A stretch of 64,000 bases of DNA from Adineta vaga (GCA_021613535.1 CP075494.1:5394001-5458000); one strand, 5' to 3'. Positions 44,894-57,726 are shown, counted from the first letter of the stretch. The notes: generated from the sequence alone by a model not told the origin. Made by a program: numbers and translations.

Positions 44894-46168
44894 TTTGTAA
44901 ATTTCACTGATGAAATTATATAAACAGCCTTTGTCTGAATAGCACTTTTATGAAAATGGAAGAATGTATGAAATGAAGAAAAAAAAGTTGGTAAGGATAG
45001 AGAATAAAATTATTTTGCCCGACTATTCTTCATCTGCCTTTTTGTTTGCATAGAAATGATGCTTTCGTTCTGTAGGAAGTGTGCAACAAAATTAATGCAT
45101 AGGTAAACAGTTACAATGGGAATTTTTTTACACATAATAGTGAATTTGACAAAGAAATTCAATCTTTAGTTAAAATTTCTCACAACAAAAACGGTCCTCA
45201 GATCGATCATTATGAAAAGGACTGATAAGTAAAAGCTAGAAAATACAGATAGTTTCCATATCTATTAAGAATAATTAATCTTATATGAGAAAAAAAAACC
45301 TTTTCATGATTTCTTGGATTATTGAGTATGGATTTTGTTGACGACGAAATATTGTTTGTATAAATATACGCATTCTTTCCACCATACAAAAACCTGCTAA
45401 GTCATCGACTATTGAAGTGAATAATTCATTTCAAGATTTTACTATGGATTTTGTCATCGCTAAAATTCAAGTAAAAATGAATTATTTGAATGGAAAGAAA
45501 TAATATTTGAATGCTATAAATAGAGTTTCTAATAATATTTCTATATTGATAGAAAAAATGACGATCATTTCGACCATATTCGACGAATGTGTACGATATT
45601 GTAAGCTTGAAACGATGTTGATTAATGTATGAAGTATTCTATTGTATGTGTGTTATATGTATATTCATATTGAGTGTATCTATAATGTGTATGTGAAGAA
45701 ATGTATTTTTAAACTAGAAATGATTCTCAGTCATGTCATCCCAGTATTTTCTTACTATAAATGTATCAGTTACATTCTGAATTGAGATGATTTCTACATA
45801 TGGAGTAATCTTTTTGAAATGCTTATTTATTTAATTATCCCAAGTCAGATAGTATAGATAGCTTTCATTCTATTCGAAAGTAGCTTGTCTTATATTCGTC
45901 AATTGCACATAACAAATTACAACTCAACACATATCAACTCACAATTCCTATCAAATATTTGTCCAGCAACAGTATCACTAATTTCTATATGTTGCCTTAC
46001 AAAAACGAAAAAGATATTTAACATGGATGAAGAATATTTCATCGTTGCTCTTATCGTACGCAAACGATGTTATTGATGACGAAATAGTCCTTTTTATTCT
46101 CAACAATGTGTTTAACGACAACAACGATAGTTTGTCATATGAATTGAATATTAGAGTCCTATGTTAAT
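44894..46168. other. Intergenic, about 1.3 kb
   Basis: AT-rich with short frames only (45885-46076). Nothing recognised apart from the PLAC8 promoter side. Confidence 0.5.
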
Positions 46169-46856
46169 ATGACTTTGTTCATTATCTGTATTCTGTATTG
46201 GAAATTATTTCGTCCACAAAAATTCTTCTACGATAAATATCATCAACAAAACGTACCTTGTGAACCTTTCACACTATTGATTGGACAATTGTTTGACATA
46301 CGTCGTGCAGCTGAACACGGTGCTATCGGTTAAATCGATCAAAAAGCTTATGATCGTATGATGATATTCTTGATCTTCTTCTTTCTGCTGTTGATACACA
46401 AGGAGATTCTCTTAGTGCAGAAGAAATTAAAGATCAAGCATTAACATTGTTTCTTACTGGTCATGAAACAACAAGTAATTTAATGACATGGATCATATAT
46501 GTATTAATGAGCAATGCACAACTGTTACAAATTTGTCGAGAAGAAGTTGATCGAGTACTTCCAAATGGTATTCAACCTACCTACGAACATATGAATTCAA
46601 TTATACTCTTTGGATTCGAGAGCCTATTACTAGTCTTAAACCAAAATTAATTCATCCTTTCTATTATCTACCCTTTGGTGCTGGATCACGTACTTGTATT
46701 GGTCAAAATTTTGCATTACTCGAAGCGAAAGTTATTCTAGCAATGTTATTACAACGATGTAATTTTGAATTAGAACCTGGTCAGAAAATACTACCTGAAT
46801 CTCGACTTACTCTAAGACCTAAATATGGTCTACATGCTAAAGTGACTAAACGTTAA
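46169..46856 (+). pseudogene. Cytochrome P450 pseudogene with large internal deletions
   Basis: The fragment starts like an intact P450: an N-terminal anchor and KLFRPQKFFYDKYHQ, PFTLLIGQLFDIRRA, then a stop (TAA ~46332). Sequence resumes in another frame with YDDILDLLLSAVDTQG and the I-helix FLTGHETTSNLMTW (46447 on). The K-helix ExxR and the following region are missing. A second frame change leads to REPITSLKPKL and the heme loop FGAGSRTCIGQNFA, ending at TAA 46854-46856. Compared with a ~500-residue enzyme only ~220 residues remain. The two deletions, stop and frame changes rule out function. Confidence 0.9.
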
Positions 46857-47019
46857 AAAAAATATCAAATTTTTCTTTTCTTTTCTGAAATAAACATGTG
46901 TCATGATGATAGATAGTCCATATTCTTTTAAAACGAAGACCATGTGACGAAAGGAGAGATAAAATATTCAAAGCAGATAAGAAAAAGTATTCTTCTTACT
47001 TTATTCTTATTCGATTAAA

Positions 47020-47820
47020 ATGATGAAGTTAGACTATCTATTGTTCATTGTCGTTTCACTTGTTATTGTAAGTGATTTCGTTCATAGTTATCCAGCTACT
47101 TATTGTATTCGATTCGATACAGATGTCAAAGGTGCTAGCAATCCTATTATTATAAATATTACACAAAAATGGGCTCCTATTGGTGCTAATCATCTCTTTG
47201 AAGTAATCAGTTCGAAATTTTATGCTGTACCTTCGGCTTTCTTTCGTGTTGTTCCTAAATTTGTTGTACAATTTGGAATTAGTGGTGATCCACAACAAAA
47301 TATCATTTGGAATAAACCAATTGTAGATGGTAAGGAAAAATGTTTTTAATAATGTTGGATTGAAAAGAGGATTTTTCTTCTTCTTTGAATAGATCCAGTA
47401 CTAATGTCGAATACTGTTGGTACTTTATCGTATGCAACGGCTGGTCCTAATACGCGTACCACTCAGCTATTTATTAATTATGTTAATAATAGTCGTTTGG
47501 ATTCATTAGGTTTTGCACCTTTAGGTATATATGTAATATTGATCGAAATTAAGATAGTTTCAATGTCTTTTTCTAGGCATTGTTACAACTGGTTTAGATA
47601 CAGCAAATGGAATTTTTAATCCTACACCAGGTAAAACATCGAATTCTGTAAGGTTAACTTCGTTCATTTTTTTCTGTGTAAAATAGGTGATCCAAATGGT
47701 GTTGATCAAGATAAATATTCAACACAAGGCAATGCATGGATTCGAATCAATTATCCTCAGATTAATTTCATAACTAAAGCATCAATCACTTACGATTGTC
47801 CTGTACCTTCCAATTATTAG
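47020..47820 (+). CDS. Secreted cyclophilin-type peptidyl-prolyl isomerase, four exons
   Basis: The model is join(47020..47329, 47393..47524, 47577..47630, 47687..47820), 209 aa, with introns of 63, 52 and 56 bp, all in phase 1. The signal peptide is [20 protein letters not shown] followed by VHSYPA. The cyclophilin core has [25 protein letters not shown] (the Arg, Phe and Gln of the active site), [20 protein letters not shown] and FAPLGIVTTG. It should fold proteins in the secretory pathway or outside the cell. It ends with [11 protein letters not shown] and has no ER-retention signal. The three N-x-S/T-like sites agree with secretion. Confidence 0.9.
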
Positions 47821-48062
47821 TAATTCGATTCCATACATTTGATTATAAACAGATGTATCTTTTTCGGTAATTCTATGTTCATGTTGGAGAAAATCATTTA
47901 TTTCACAATATAAATAAATACAATGGATAGATCATTCTTAGATGTACTTTTCTTTTCGTATGATATTTTGAAAGAATGATCGATCTTTTAGTTAGTTAAA
48001 CAGTACGAAAAAAAATGTATTAATCTGGTAAAATGAACATCGTTTGAATAAAAAAGATGAGT

Positions 48063-49203
48063 TTATTTTTCACTACGAAGATGCGTCCATTCTTCACTCA
48101 AATTCCATAATCGTTTGGCCTTTTCTACATCATATGATTCTTCACTTGATCGAGTTTCTTTCATATCCGACATAAATATTCCATTTCTACCATCAAGAGT
48201 ATCAGATATTGCTGCAAATACTTCACATTCACTACCAAAATCTTCCGTTCTAAATTACAAATAATACTTCATAAAATATCTTAGTTTATTTAATAACACT
48301 CACCGTGCAAATGGAAATAACGATAAAATATACGACATGAAAAATCTTTGAAAGATATTTGCATCTCTACTCAAACTTGTCGTAGGAACAAAACCCTAAA
48401 GAAGAAAAGAGAATTAGATTATTTTTTAGAAAACTTATGCGAAGTACGCAATGCTTCTTACTGGACAAAGAACATGAACAGAAACACCTGTATTTTCTAA
48501 TCTTCGTGCTAATTCATATGCAAACCAAACATTAGCTAATTTAGAAGTTTTGTAAGCATTCATTCCATCATAATTGATTTCATTGTTGATTTCTTCAAGA
48601 TTCCATTTAAAACTAACGGGAGTGCCATGTCTTACATTTGGATCATGAAGTTTTGATGAAATAACAATTACTCGCGAAGGAGATGCACGTTTCAAATCAT
48701 CCAATAACAAATTTGTTAGTAAAACTAAACAAAGAATTCAACATTATTACTAACAGTTTCTTTTCTTTTTTGAGTATACTTCATATCTTACAATGTCCGA
48801 GATGATTTATTGCCATAGTAGATTCGATTCCATCGTCAGATTTCTTGAAAGCTTTAGAGAAAACTCCGGCATTATTAATCAACAAATTCAATGGTAAATT
48901 TTTCTGATGGAAATCATCGACAAATCTAAAACAAAAAATTTCATCAAGTGACTGAGATATATAAAAGTAAGAGGAGATAAATATCTACCGTCGAATAGAA
49001 TCAAATGAACCAAGATCTAATTTCATAAATTCAAAATTTGATCTTCCTGATTCTTCTTTGAATTTTTCAAGTAATGGTATTGTTTTAGCTTCATCACGAC
49101 ATGCAAAAATTACATAGAAATCTTTCGCTACTAATTTTTTCGCTGCAAGAAGTCCAAGACCTGAACTTGAACCAGTTATAATGCATATTTTTCTTGTCGA
49201 CAT
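48063..49203 (-). CDS. Short-chain dehydrogenase/reductase, retinol-dehydrogenase-like, five exons
   Basis: The model is complement(join(48063..48249, 48304..48395, 48462..48724, 48792..48925, 48989..49203)), 296 aa. The NAD(P)-binding TGSSSGLG is at residues 10-17, the LLINNAG motif follows, then NHLGHFLLTNLLL, the Ser of VIVISS, and the catalytic pair in YKTSK. The C-terminus (GVSVHVLCPGFVPTT) is also typical. The set resembles RDH11-14/WWOX-type enzymes acting on retinoids, lipids or aldehydes. No signal peptide is seen. Introns are 54-67 bp. A four-copy TAATG repeat lies 34-53 bp upstream of the start. Confidence 0.92.
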
Positions 49204-49236
49204 CTAAAATTTACTTCACTTGACACTTGTTAGTAG

Positions 49237-49256
49237 TAATGTAATGTAATGTAATG
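49237..49256. repeat. (TAATG)4 microsatellite
   Basis: Four perfect copies of TAATG directly upstream of the SDR start codon, within its probable leader or core promoter. Confidence 0.9.
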
Positions 49257-50230
49257 TGTATAGAGAGAGATGACTAATATAGTTTTGTGTCGATTGGGTG
49301 GTTCTATCATGTAATCAAAATGCTTAACTCGTCTTGTGTACATTTTCTGAGAACCTACATAAAAATGATTCATATGCTGTAGGAAGCTCTTCCACAAAGT
49401 ATACTGATAGTATTGCTAGAATACGATACTAAGTAAAAAAAAATAGTATATATGACAAAATACTAGCGACATCTTCTCGAATCGATAGTTCATAATAGAT
49501 GCTGAATGGTGTATATGTGGGATAACCACATTCTCTCAGTCTAACTCTAAAAACGAAAAAGAACCTAATCAATGAAGTTTACAAGAACTATATGACAAAA
49601 AAAGGATTAAACGTCTTAGTACTAAATCTGATGATCGTTCTTCAATCAAAAATAAAGAACAATACACGGTGTGGTTGTTTTTGAATTGTCTACATTGCTA
49701 CATTTATTTTCGTCTCTGGAAAAGAGCAATATGAATCAATTGATAGGACACAATATTTTCAAACTAGCTCAGTAATTACACGATAGTCAATACATTTTAT
49801 CTGTTTCTTTCTCAAGATGGAGCGTATCCGTGGATATTTAAATATCTCACAAATGATTTATATTATACTACCAAATCCACTTAAATCAATCTCATGATAT
49901 AGCGTTCACGCTATTTGACCAATCTGGATTTACCTGAAAGTAAAATTATTTGAACATCCATCAACCAATGATATATATATATATATATACTATAAATGAT
50001 CCAGATGGAAAAGTGATGTTGATGTTGTGCAAGTAAGATAAAAAATCTCTTTCCTATAATAACTTTCGTTATCTTCTACTTTAACCTAGATTTTCTAAAT
50101 AATACTAAAGAGTCAGTAGAGACATATAGATTTATTCAAACATTAAACAACAAATATGATCTATACAACATTTTAGAGAAACAAATGTAATGAAATTATA
50201 TTGATTGAGTGTACATGGTTAAGTTTCTAC
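49257..50230. other. Intergenic, about 1 kb
   Basis: AT-rich; includes an (AT)9 run at ~49971-49989. No gene recognised between the SDR gene start and the GPCR stop. Confidence 0.5.
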
Positions 50231-51193
50231 TCATAGGTTTCTCCCAATCGTTTTGATTGTTATGCATATTTTCTTGAAGAGAACTTTGACTTCTGTTCGA
50301 AATATTTTCGAAGTTGCCGCATATGTATAAAATGTAGTAGAATATTTCAAATAGAGTAAGAACCACATTGTAAAAAAAACACAGAATGATTCAATTTGTA
50401 AACGTTCAATAGATTTGTTTGTTATATCACTAGTTAAAACGGAATAAATAGTATTAATCGTATATGGAAATGTACAGATAAATGAAACAATAATTTCAGA
50501 AATAACAAGTTTGAATAAATGTATATCTCGTTTGCGAAATATCGCAAAATTCGGGTTAGTGTGTTGGTGGCTTATTATAGGCGCGACTTGACTACGAATA
50601 TAGCGAATATTTGTAACGGTTAAAATCGAAAAAAGAATCATTAAGACTGTTGGAATTATGCCAAAGCAAATTAGTTGATACATACTATAGATTTGTCCGT
50701 AAAGGCCATAGACAAAACATCGACCATTCTCAATACTAACCCAAATAAGAAGATGAACAGAAACAGTTAACCAGAAAAGAGGAACGAGAATCACTAATTT
50801 TCGTGCTATAATAATTGAACTAAATGCACGAATAGAATTTCGTGAACTTGATAGAACATATCGATCAGCAGCTGCTAAGACAATCATCGTACGAAAAGAC
50901 ATTGCACAAGCATGAATAATATAACCACGAGCACGACACAGAATGAGAGAATTAGCTAGAGGATCAGCATGATCAGCAGAATAAATCAATGGAACTACAG
51001 CCCAATTACTTCCAACAATACTAAAAACTGATGCAGCAAGAAAATAAAGTGAACAAGAACTATTTCGATATTTCAACTGTATAAACATATATAATAAGAT
51101 CAAATTTCCTACATTACCCAAGCCAAGAGTAATGGGTAAAACATATCGAGTCATACTTTTTTGTATAAGTACCAAAGATGATCCAACAGTCAT
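50231..51193 (-). CDS. Rhodopsin-like G-protein-coupled receptor
   Basis: 320 aa, single exon, seven hydrophobic segments. TM1 has the GN pair (GLGNVGNLILLYMF), TM3 ends with AADRYV (DRY motif), and Cys residues in CRARGYIIHAC and GRCFVYG could form the extracellular disulphide. The TM6 CWxP motif reads CTFPYT and TM7 has TTFYTY where NPxxY is usual. This style, with a short N-terminus and few canonical TM6/7 residues, resembles the expanded peptide-type GPCRs of rotifers. The ligand cannot be predicted. A plasma-membrane location is expected. Confidence 0.85.
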   Translation of the reverse strand: MTVGSSLVLIQKSMTRYVLPITLGLGNVGNLILLYMFIQLKYRNSSCSLYFLAASVFSIVGSNWAVVPLIYSADHADPLANSLILCRARGYIIHACAMSFRTMIVLAAADRYVLSSSRNSIRAFSSIIIARKLVILVPLFWLTVSVHLLIWVSIENGRCFVYGLYGQIYSMYQLICFGIIPTVLMILFSILTVTNIRYIRSQVAPIISHQHTNPNFAIFRKRDIHLFKLVISEIIVSFICTFPYTINTIYSVLTSDITNKSIERLQIESFCVFFTMWFLLYLKYSTTFYTYAATSKIFRTEVKVLFKKICITIKTIGRNL

Positions 51194-52058
51194 TGTGAAT
51201 AATAGATAGAAACGAACACGACGTATTCTGTGACTCTTTTCCTTCTGAATACTTTGAATAATCTTTTTCTTTTTTTTATACTCGTTCGAAAAGATATTAA
51301 AAAATCTTTTTCTTTCTCTATTTTAATAGAAAATACATAATAAACGTAGCTAGTGTATCTGTAAGCAACGTTGTCGGGTTTTTCAATATATATTCTTCCA
51401 TCCAATAGAAAAATTAGATAATAATATGTATTTGATGTGAATAGTTTTTCTTGTCAATGTCATGATAATTCATTAATTCTTTACAAAGCCCTATGACCGA
51501 CTTACTGTCAAGAACATTTTATGTCAAACTAAGGATTTCTTATGATAAATTAAATGCATTTAAAGCAGCATTTCAAGTCAAACAAACTTTAAAAAAGTTG
51601 ATGTGTTGATAAAAAACGTCATAAGAAATACAACATCGATATTAACTCATATGTTTATTTACATTATTTTAATATATATTGAAGACAATATTTCGATTTC
51701 ATTACAAATATTTTTGTTTAGAATGTCATACGTCATAGTTTGATTACAAATAACCTTTTTTTAATTTTGCAGATGGTACGCGACAGGAATGTTTCTCTAT
51801 ACTATACTTGTCGGATGTTCGAAGATTCTGAGAATGATAAAACAAAATGCTACATATACATTATACACTTCTCTAAAAATCATACAAAAATAAAATACTT
51901 CTACTTTTTAAATTTCCATTAGCTATCCGTCTCGTTAGTTTTTCATTTATTCTTGAGATTTCTGTCGCCTTCATTTACGCCTAAATAAAATGGATGACAA
52001 ATAAAAGGCATAGGAAAGAAAGTACTGAAGAGATACATTTTTTTTCTATAGAAAATTC
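51194..52058. other. Divergent intergenic, about 0.9 kb
   Basis: Promoter region for the GPCR (minus) and the secreted orphan (plus). No supported gene; short frames at 51190-51405 and 51740-51922 are not protein-like. Confidence 0.5.
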
Positions 52059-53315
52059 ATGTATTTTATTCATTTGATTAGTTTTGCTTCGTGGATCATT
52101 TTGGTCTCATCATTTTCAATTGGACGAGTAGCAAAAGCTCGACTCTTACCTACATCACAAAATCAAACAATATGGCTGTATAATCAGACAAATGCTAATC
52201 AGTGTCTTTGCAGTGTATGGAAACTTTATCCATTGTCACAAGTCGCTGCGCTGAACAGTTTTAGTACGAATGCAAGTTGTCAAGTCATTTTATCATCAAC
52301 AATCTTATCACCAAGAATCGTATCTGATTCAAAATCTAATCTTATCCTATTGAAACTCCTTACAGATACGCCTTGTTGTACAGATTTAGCATGGGTTATA
52401 GAACGTCTCAAATTAACACTAAGACAATCGCAAACAACTGTTTCAAAACCAACTACTCTCTCACTTGATTCGACTGAAAAGTTTGTTTCGACTATGACCT
52501 ATCGATCACGATTATTGTTTCGTCTTTATCGAAATAATCTTACTCAAGAAGGTATCTATCAATTGCCATCGAGTTATGTTTGCGTCAGCGCGATATATCG
52601 AAAAGGTTATATTTTCTTCGGTAAGTTACATATATGTTCTTTTTATCTATATATTGATAAGTAATATAAATAGTGACAAAACTATTTAATTGATCTCACT
52701 ATAATTCTAGGATGTGACACACCTGCTGCATTAGTGATTTTTAATGAATCAAATTTAGCAACACCAGTAGCACAAATCTCCTTATATATGTATATACGTG
52801 CCGTTTCTTTTGCACGTAACGATTCATTAATGTTTGTTACTGTTCAACGTGGTACTTATTCCATGTACATTTACAACATTACCTGGATACCAACAATATC
52901 TACTACTTTAATTCAAACATTTATTCCTACGTCAAATCAAACATGGTCTGCACATACTATCAACGACAGTTATGTAATAATGACCAGTTGGGATCCAGCT
53001 ACACAGCTTTATGCACTAACATCATCATCTTCAACAAGTAATGTCTGGTCAAGAACTAGTTTAACTACGACACGAATAAAATCATCGGAGTATTTAGGAG
53101 AGGCTATTTCTGATTCTTGTGGACGTATTTGGATTGTTATTAACGGATTTGGAATTCGAATATTTGATCCCTCCATTACAACTATATTAGTTAATTGGAC
53201 GTTATCAACAACATTGAGTAATATATTATTATTTGATGATTATGAACTTTTTCTAACTGATTATACTCAAAATTCCGTTTATCGTTTCAGTCCAAATCTT
53301 CAATGTACTTCATAA
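52059..53315 (+). CDS. Secreted orphan protein with propeller-like C-terminal half, two exons
   Basis: The model is join(52059..52620, 52711..53315), 388 aa, with a 90-bp phase 1 intron. Residues 1-27 form a signal peptide (MYFIHLISFASWIILVSSFS). The N-terminal half has paired Cys (QCLCSVW, CC) and many N-glycosylation sites. After a Cys-containing junction (FFGCDTPA) the second half is built of repeated short beta-like strands (MFVTVQRG, IWIVINGFGIRIF, FLTDYTQNSVYRF) reminiscent of a beta-propeller. No transmembrane tail. No family was recognised with confidence; similar secreted proteins occur in bdelloids as far as I recall. Confidence 0.7.
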
Positions 53316-53633
53316 ACAGTCGTGTTGAGAAACTAGGATTAAATTCTCATTATAAACGATTCGAAAATAACTAAAACCAATCAGAAACTTATGTTTCAAT
53401 TTGAATAATTTACTATTCTACTCATCATTGATAATGAAACATACTTTACACTCTCATGTAAAATCATAAGAACGACGATAGATTCTTTCGAATTAATTGC
53501 ATAATATTCAATTTGAATAGAATAATGTTCATAGTATGAAGTACTTCTGGTATGAGCTAATGACTCGGTACATTTAAAATATTGAAGTGCATTGAAAAAA
53601 AAGCACAAAGATAGTTTAAAATGATGAATATGT
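53316..53633. other. Convergent 3' spacer
   Basis: 318 bases between the stops of the secreted orphan (plus) and PLC-delta (minus). It holds no recognisable gene. Confidence 0.6.
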
Positions 53634-56600
53634 TTAAATCGGTTTAAATTGAACATGAATAAATAATGACGAATAGGTTAAATTGTTATTTTTTGCTCGT
53701 AAATGAACATGACGATAGCCTATACAGAGAGAAAAAGATAAATATGAATGGATTATACAGTAAACAAATTCAAATGAACCTGTTTGTATTGTAGTAATTG
53801 GTAAACAAAAGTAGGCTAGTCTATCATCTCGAGAAAATCGATCATGATCGTAAACATCAAATCGAAGTAAACACATTTGTGGAAAATAAATATCAAATTG
53901 AAATGTTTCATTCCATTCCGGATCGAAACCATTATCATCAATCTTTCTCGTTTTTTGTGTTTGTTGATCACATGGAATTCCATGTGTTGAAATAACGACA
54001 TATGGATCAGGAATATCCGATGTTGTTTCATTTGCTCGAGGAAGAAATTGTCCACTAATAATTGTAATAATTAAACGTTGTGGACATTCAAAAATATGTT
54101 CCGATAATGTCATTGGTTTGATAATGTAATTTAAAGGATTATATAATGATTTGTCAATATCAACCAAATATTTTGGTTTTAATACATATCCACAACATCC
54201 ATTATCCATAAATTTCCCATAGGATAATGACATAATGGCATCATCATTTTGATAATTTAATGCAACCATTTGAATACCGAAATTCCAAGGTGTAATTGGA
54301 TCTGGATTACTTGAATCTTGTCGAAGACCATCTGGATACATTCGAAGAGATGATTTCAATGTTTGTTTCATCACTCCCAATGGATCCGCTTTTGCTGCTC
54401 GTTCGAAATGTTTTTCAGCAAGATTTGCTGAATGAAAACATTGATGATTGTCTTTAGCATATTCATATTCACGATATGGAACATTTTGAAAATAAACAAA
54501 AAGTTTAGCGAATATATTTTCGTTCGTCTAAATGAAACGTTTTATTTTTTCACGGAAAAATGACTTTAAAAATGAAAGATATACTTTGCCAAGCGATTGC
54601 TCTTCCTCCATTTTGATCGGTGAAAGAAGATCACTTAGTGCAGGAATTTTTACACCCTAGAAAATTAGATCAAATCATCTTCTAGTAAATAATTATTTCC
54701 TTGTTTCTTGTCATACTCGAATAAGAACTTTATACTTAAGATCTTCTGGTGATGGTAAAACTGATGAATCTTTTGTTAATAAGGGTTCAGTAACCAACCG
54801 ATCTATTTTATCCAAAAAACTCCAAATTTTGATAAAAGTTTATTCAGGTCATGTCAATCTTACCTCCAAGAATTCGTTGTAAAATTCGAGCTATTTCATG
54901 TTGTTGCTCAATAGAACAATGATTTTCTAAGTCAAGTATAACTGGATAGGGTGATGCTTTGAACAGATTTGGTTCAATAAAACGAATAATTGATTCAAAT
55001 AAACATGGCTTAACAAGTGTAAAACCATGTTTTACAATGGGTCGACCATTATTACCATCATAACAATCGATTTCTACTGCACGACAACCAGCTTTTAAAG
55101 CACGATTATATGCTTCTGGATTACTATCACCAATGATTTGATTGTTAAATAAATAACTGAAATCAAACTCTACATTATAGATTTTGTTTTCTTATTTGTC
55201 AATCTTACGTATTATGTGATGTTTTTATATAATAATCACTTAATGGTCTAAATGATGAAACAACTTTAAGTTTTAACGTTTAAAAAATGAATATATGAAT
55301 ATACCTTGTCATATCTTGATAGACGAAACGAGAACACCATGGTTTCATAAGTGCAAAATCATCGGATAAGAGTAAATTTCTAAAACCTATATAGAAAAAG
55401 AATAGAGATTATCTTTCGAAATCGATCGATTTTATTATACCTATTAGACTAAGATGACCTTTTTCTCTTAATTCATCATTAGATTCAAATTCATTAATTA
55501 ATTCTTGTACTTGTTCGCATGTATCAATTAAATGAAGTGAAAATTCTAATTTCGAATCTGTCTTAGGAGTTGATAATATTGTTTGCTGAATGAAATCATC
55601 GAAATAGTTCGTTTTTTCTTCTACAAAAATCATCATTATACTTACGTTTTGTTCTATCCGAAGAAAATCTAATAATTCTTCGGTAGTCAAATAGATCGAA
55701 TCAATCGTATGATTTGGATTATTTTTTGCATATCTTTACAAAAGAATGAAAAAGTCGAAATAGAGAAAAAATTAATCTCTTCTACTTTTTCATTATTTTA
55801 TAAAGATCTTGACGACGAGTAAGTGTACGAAAGAATTCAATAAATTCATCTGCTGTTAAAAGACCTTCACCACTTGTATCCGCTTGCTAAACAAAGTTCT
55901 ATCAAATTACAACTATGCAAAGGATTATTTGTTTGTTTTTATACCTTAAAAAGTGCTTCAAAAACTTTGTCCGATACTTTTGCATTGAGTGAATCGACTA
56001 ATAATCGTCGACATTCGTTTTTTGTCAATGAACCCGATCCGTCTTTATCAGCCAAATAAAAATAATTCATAATCCAACTGATGATATGAAAAAAACAAAA
56101 AAAACAAATGTAAGTATTATTTCTCTTCTCTGATTCCTACTTTGTTTCATTAATAAGATGTCTTTGTCGTTTTTGTGCGTGTGTTTCCATAAGATATCGA
56201 ATACCTTCTACCCACATATTTCGAGTCTGTTCATCAGTTGCAAGAAAATGACCTTCGTCACGATAATTATTGAAGAAAATAGAGAAAGCACATTGATCCT
56301 AGAAGGATAATATTAGAAAATATCGAATACAAGCATGTTACATACATCATTTTGTTCGAGAAGTTTATGTCGAACTAGTCGATCAAATGTTCTTGTATTG
56401 AAACCAACACGTACTTCATCAATTTTGTTTATATAATCTATAAATTTTGAATACGAAGAAAAACAAAAGCTAATTTATTCGATCTACAATCACTTACAAC
56501 GTGTTGGTGATGCAAATGTTTTTTCGGATTGTTGATATGTAATGAATTGTTCACTTTTATGTAAATAAAAATGACGAGAATATTTTTCACCATCATGTTT

Positions 56601-56675
56601 TCGTTTGATTAATACTGAACCCAATTTCAAATCACTTAAAATTTGATTCATTTGCTCAAGATTTAATTCTGACAT
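53634..56675 (-). CDS. Phosphoinositide-specific phospholipase C, delta type, 14 exons
   Basis: Exons from the 5' end are 56498-56675, 56346-56437, 56141-56298, 55945-56077, 55786-55886, 55646-55733, 55441-55585, 55305-55386, 55209-55247, 54864-55156, 54717-54802, 54585-54656, 53780-54527 and 53634-53719 (complement; 766 aa, PLC-delta length). Domain order: PH (GSVLIKRKHDGEKYSRHFYL), EF-hands (DKDGSGSLTKNE; DTSGEGLLTADEF), X box (KTSHNTY and VEIDCYDG...VKHGFT, both catalytic His present), a short X-Y linker, Y box (FHSANLAEKHF, RMYPDGLRQDSSNPDP) and C2 (DIPDPYVVIS...DPEWNETF). It hydrolyses PIP2 to IP3 and DAG in a Ca2+-dependent way. The last intron (53720-53779, 60 bp) is in frame and stop-free. 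The start is at MSELNLEQMN. Confidence 0.95.
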
Positions 56676-57534
56676 TTTGTTTCTTGGCTTTTTTAATATG
56701 TCGACAAAATACAATAAATACTGAAATATATCGAGAGAAACAACAAAAAAACAAAACAATCACTCAAATCAATATTTTTGACCTGATATGTAAAAAGTAA
56801 ATGCGTTGAAAATATATATATATCGATCGTTTTGTGCAGATATATACATTGTCAATATCGAATGACTTTTAAGTAGACACATTCGAATAAAAAGAACATG
56901 CATTTTATATCGAGAATTGCATGCAAATCTTATGGTAGGAGATAGTGATTCGTTCTGTCAACTAAAACACACCACGTGTATTATGTTAATTTACATATTT
57001 GTTGTGGAGAAAAGAAAGAGATACACTTTTTTGTCCTATGTAAAAGCATGACATGCAAAAATGAAATCACATTCGACAACGTTCGTTTTTTTTTCTCTTA
57101 TAGACACGCACTACTTGACTACGAACAGAAATTTTTACAATAAGGTAACCATCTATTGATGAGTGTAAATTATCAATAGATCGAAATATAAACAATCGAA
57201 GTAATCTTCGATCAATCTTTTTAGATCAATGATCTAAGACGTCGGTTGGTATCAAAGTCGAGTATTTCTTATATGATCCGATCGAAGTGCTATTAGCAGT
57301 TGTTCTCTCGTTTGAATTCTAAACTGAATCTGAATATAATTTTTAGTTGAATATAACAAACATCTAAAATTTGAAGATTTCAACGATGAACAAAACTATC
57401 CGTAAAGTGAACTTGTGAATAAGTAACATTATAATTGATTGATTTGTTCTCAATTTCAAACAACATAGTAGATTAGTTAATGTATTTATTTAAAGAAAAT
57501 CATTAAAAAAAGTATTGTTCCGTATCTCATTTAT
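56676..57534. other. Intergenic, about 0.85 kb
   Basis: Promoter side of the PLC gene, AT-rich, with a TA run near 56811-56822. No gene recognised. Confidence 0.5.
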
Positions 57535-57726
57535 TCATAAGTCAAATTGATTGTCTAAATGACTTTGATACATTAATTTCATTTCCTGAAGTGTTTTTCG
57601 TCTTTCTAATTGATAATCTTTGTCTGGAAAATTGAAAATATATAAACTACTTTTACAATCATCCGGAAAAAAGCCACTCGTGGTAGAAAGAGATGATTTT
57701 CTAAAATCAATATTGTAAGTATATAA
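57535..57726 (-). other. Orphan coding-like exon or gene remnant
   Basis: A minus-strand frame ending at TGA 57537-57535 reads protein-like for ~60 codons (FFPDDCKSSLYIFNF, DKDYQLERRKTLQEM, YQSHLDNQFDL), preceded by acceptor-like sites (TTTTCAAACTAG, TTGATTTTAG). No start codon or upstream exon with matching phase was found in the 160 bases before the kelch gene's stop. It may be the terminal exon of a gene partly lost or misread here. No family recognised. Confidence 0.35.

Noticed and set aside
46169-46856. P450 as an intact intron-containing gene
   Set aside because: No GT-AG intron can restore the missing ExxR region, because the bases are absent rather than displaced.
53798-54055. Open frames in other frames over the PLC C2 domain
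   Set aside because: They are shadows of the PLC-delta coding exon.
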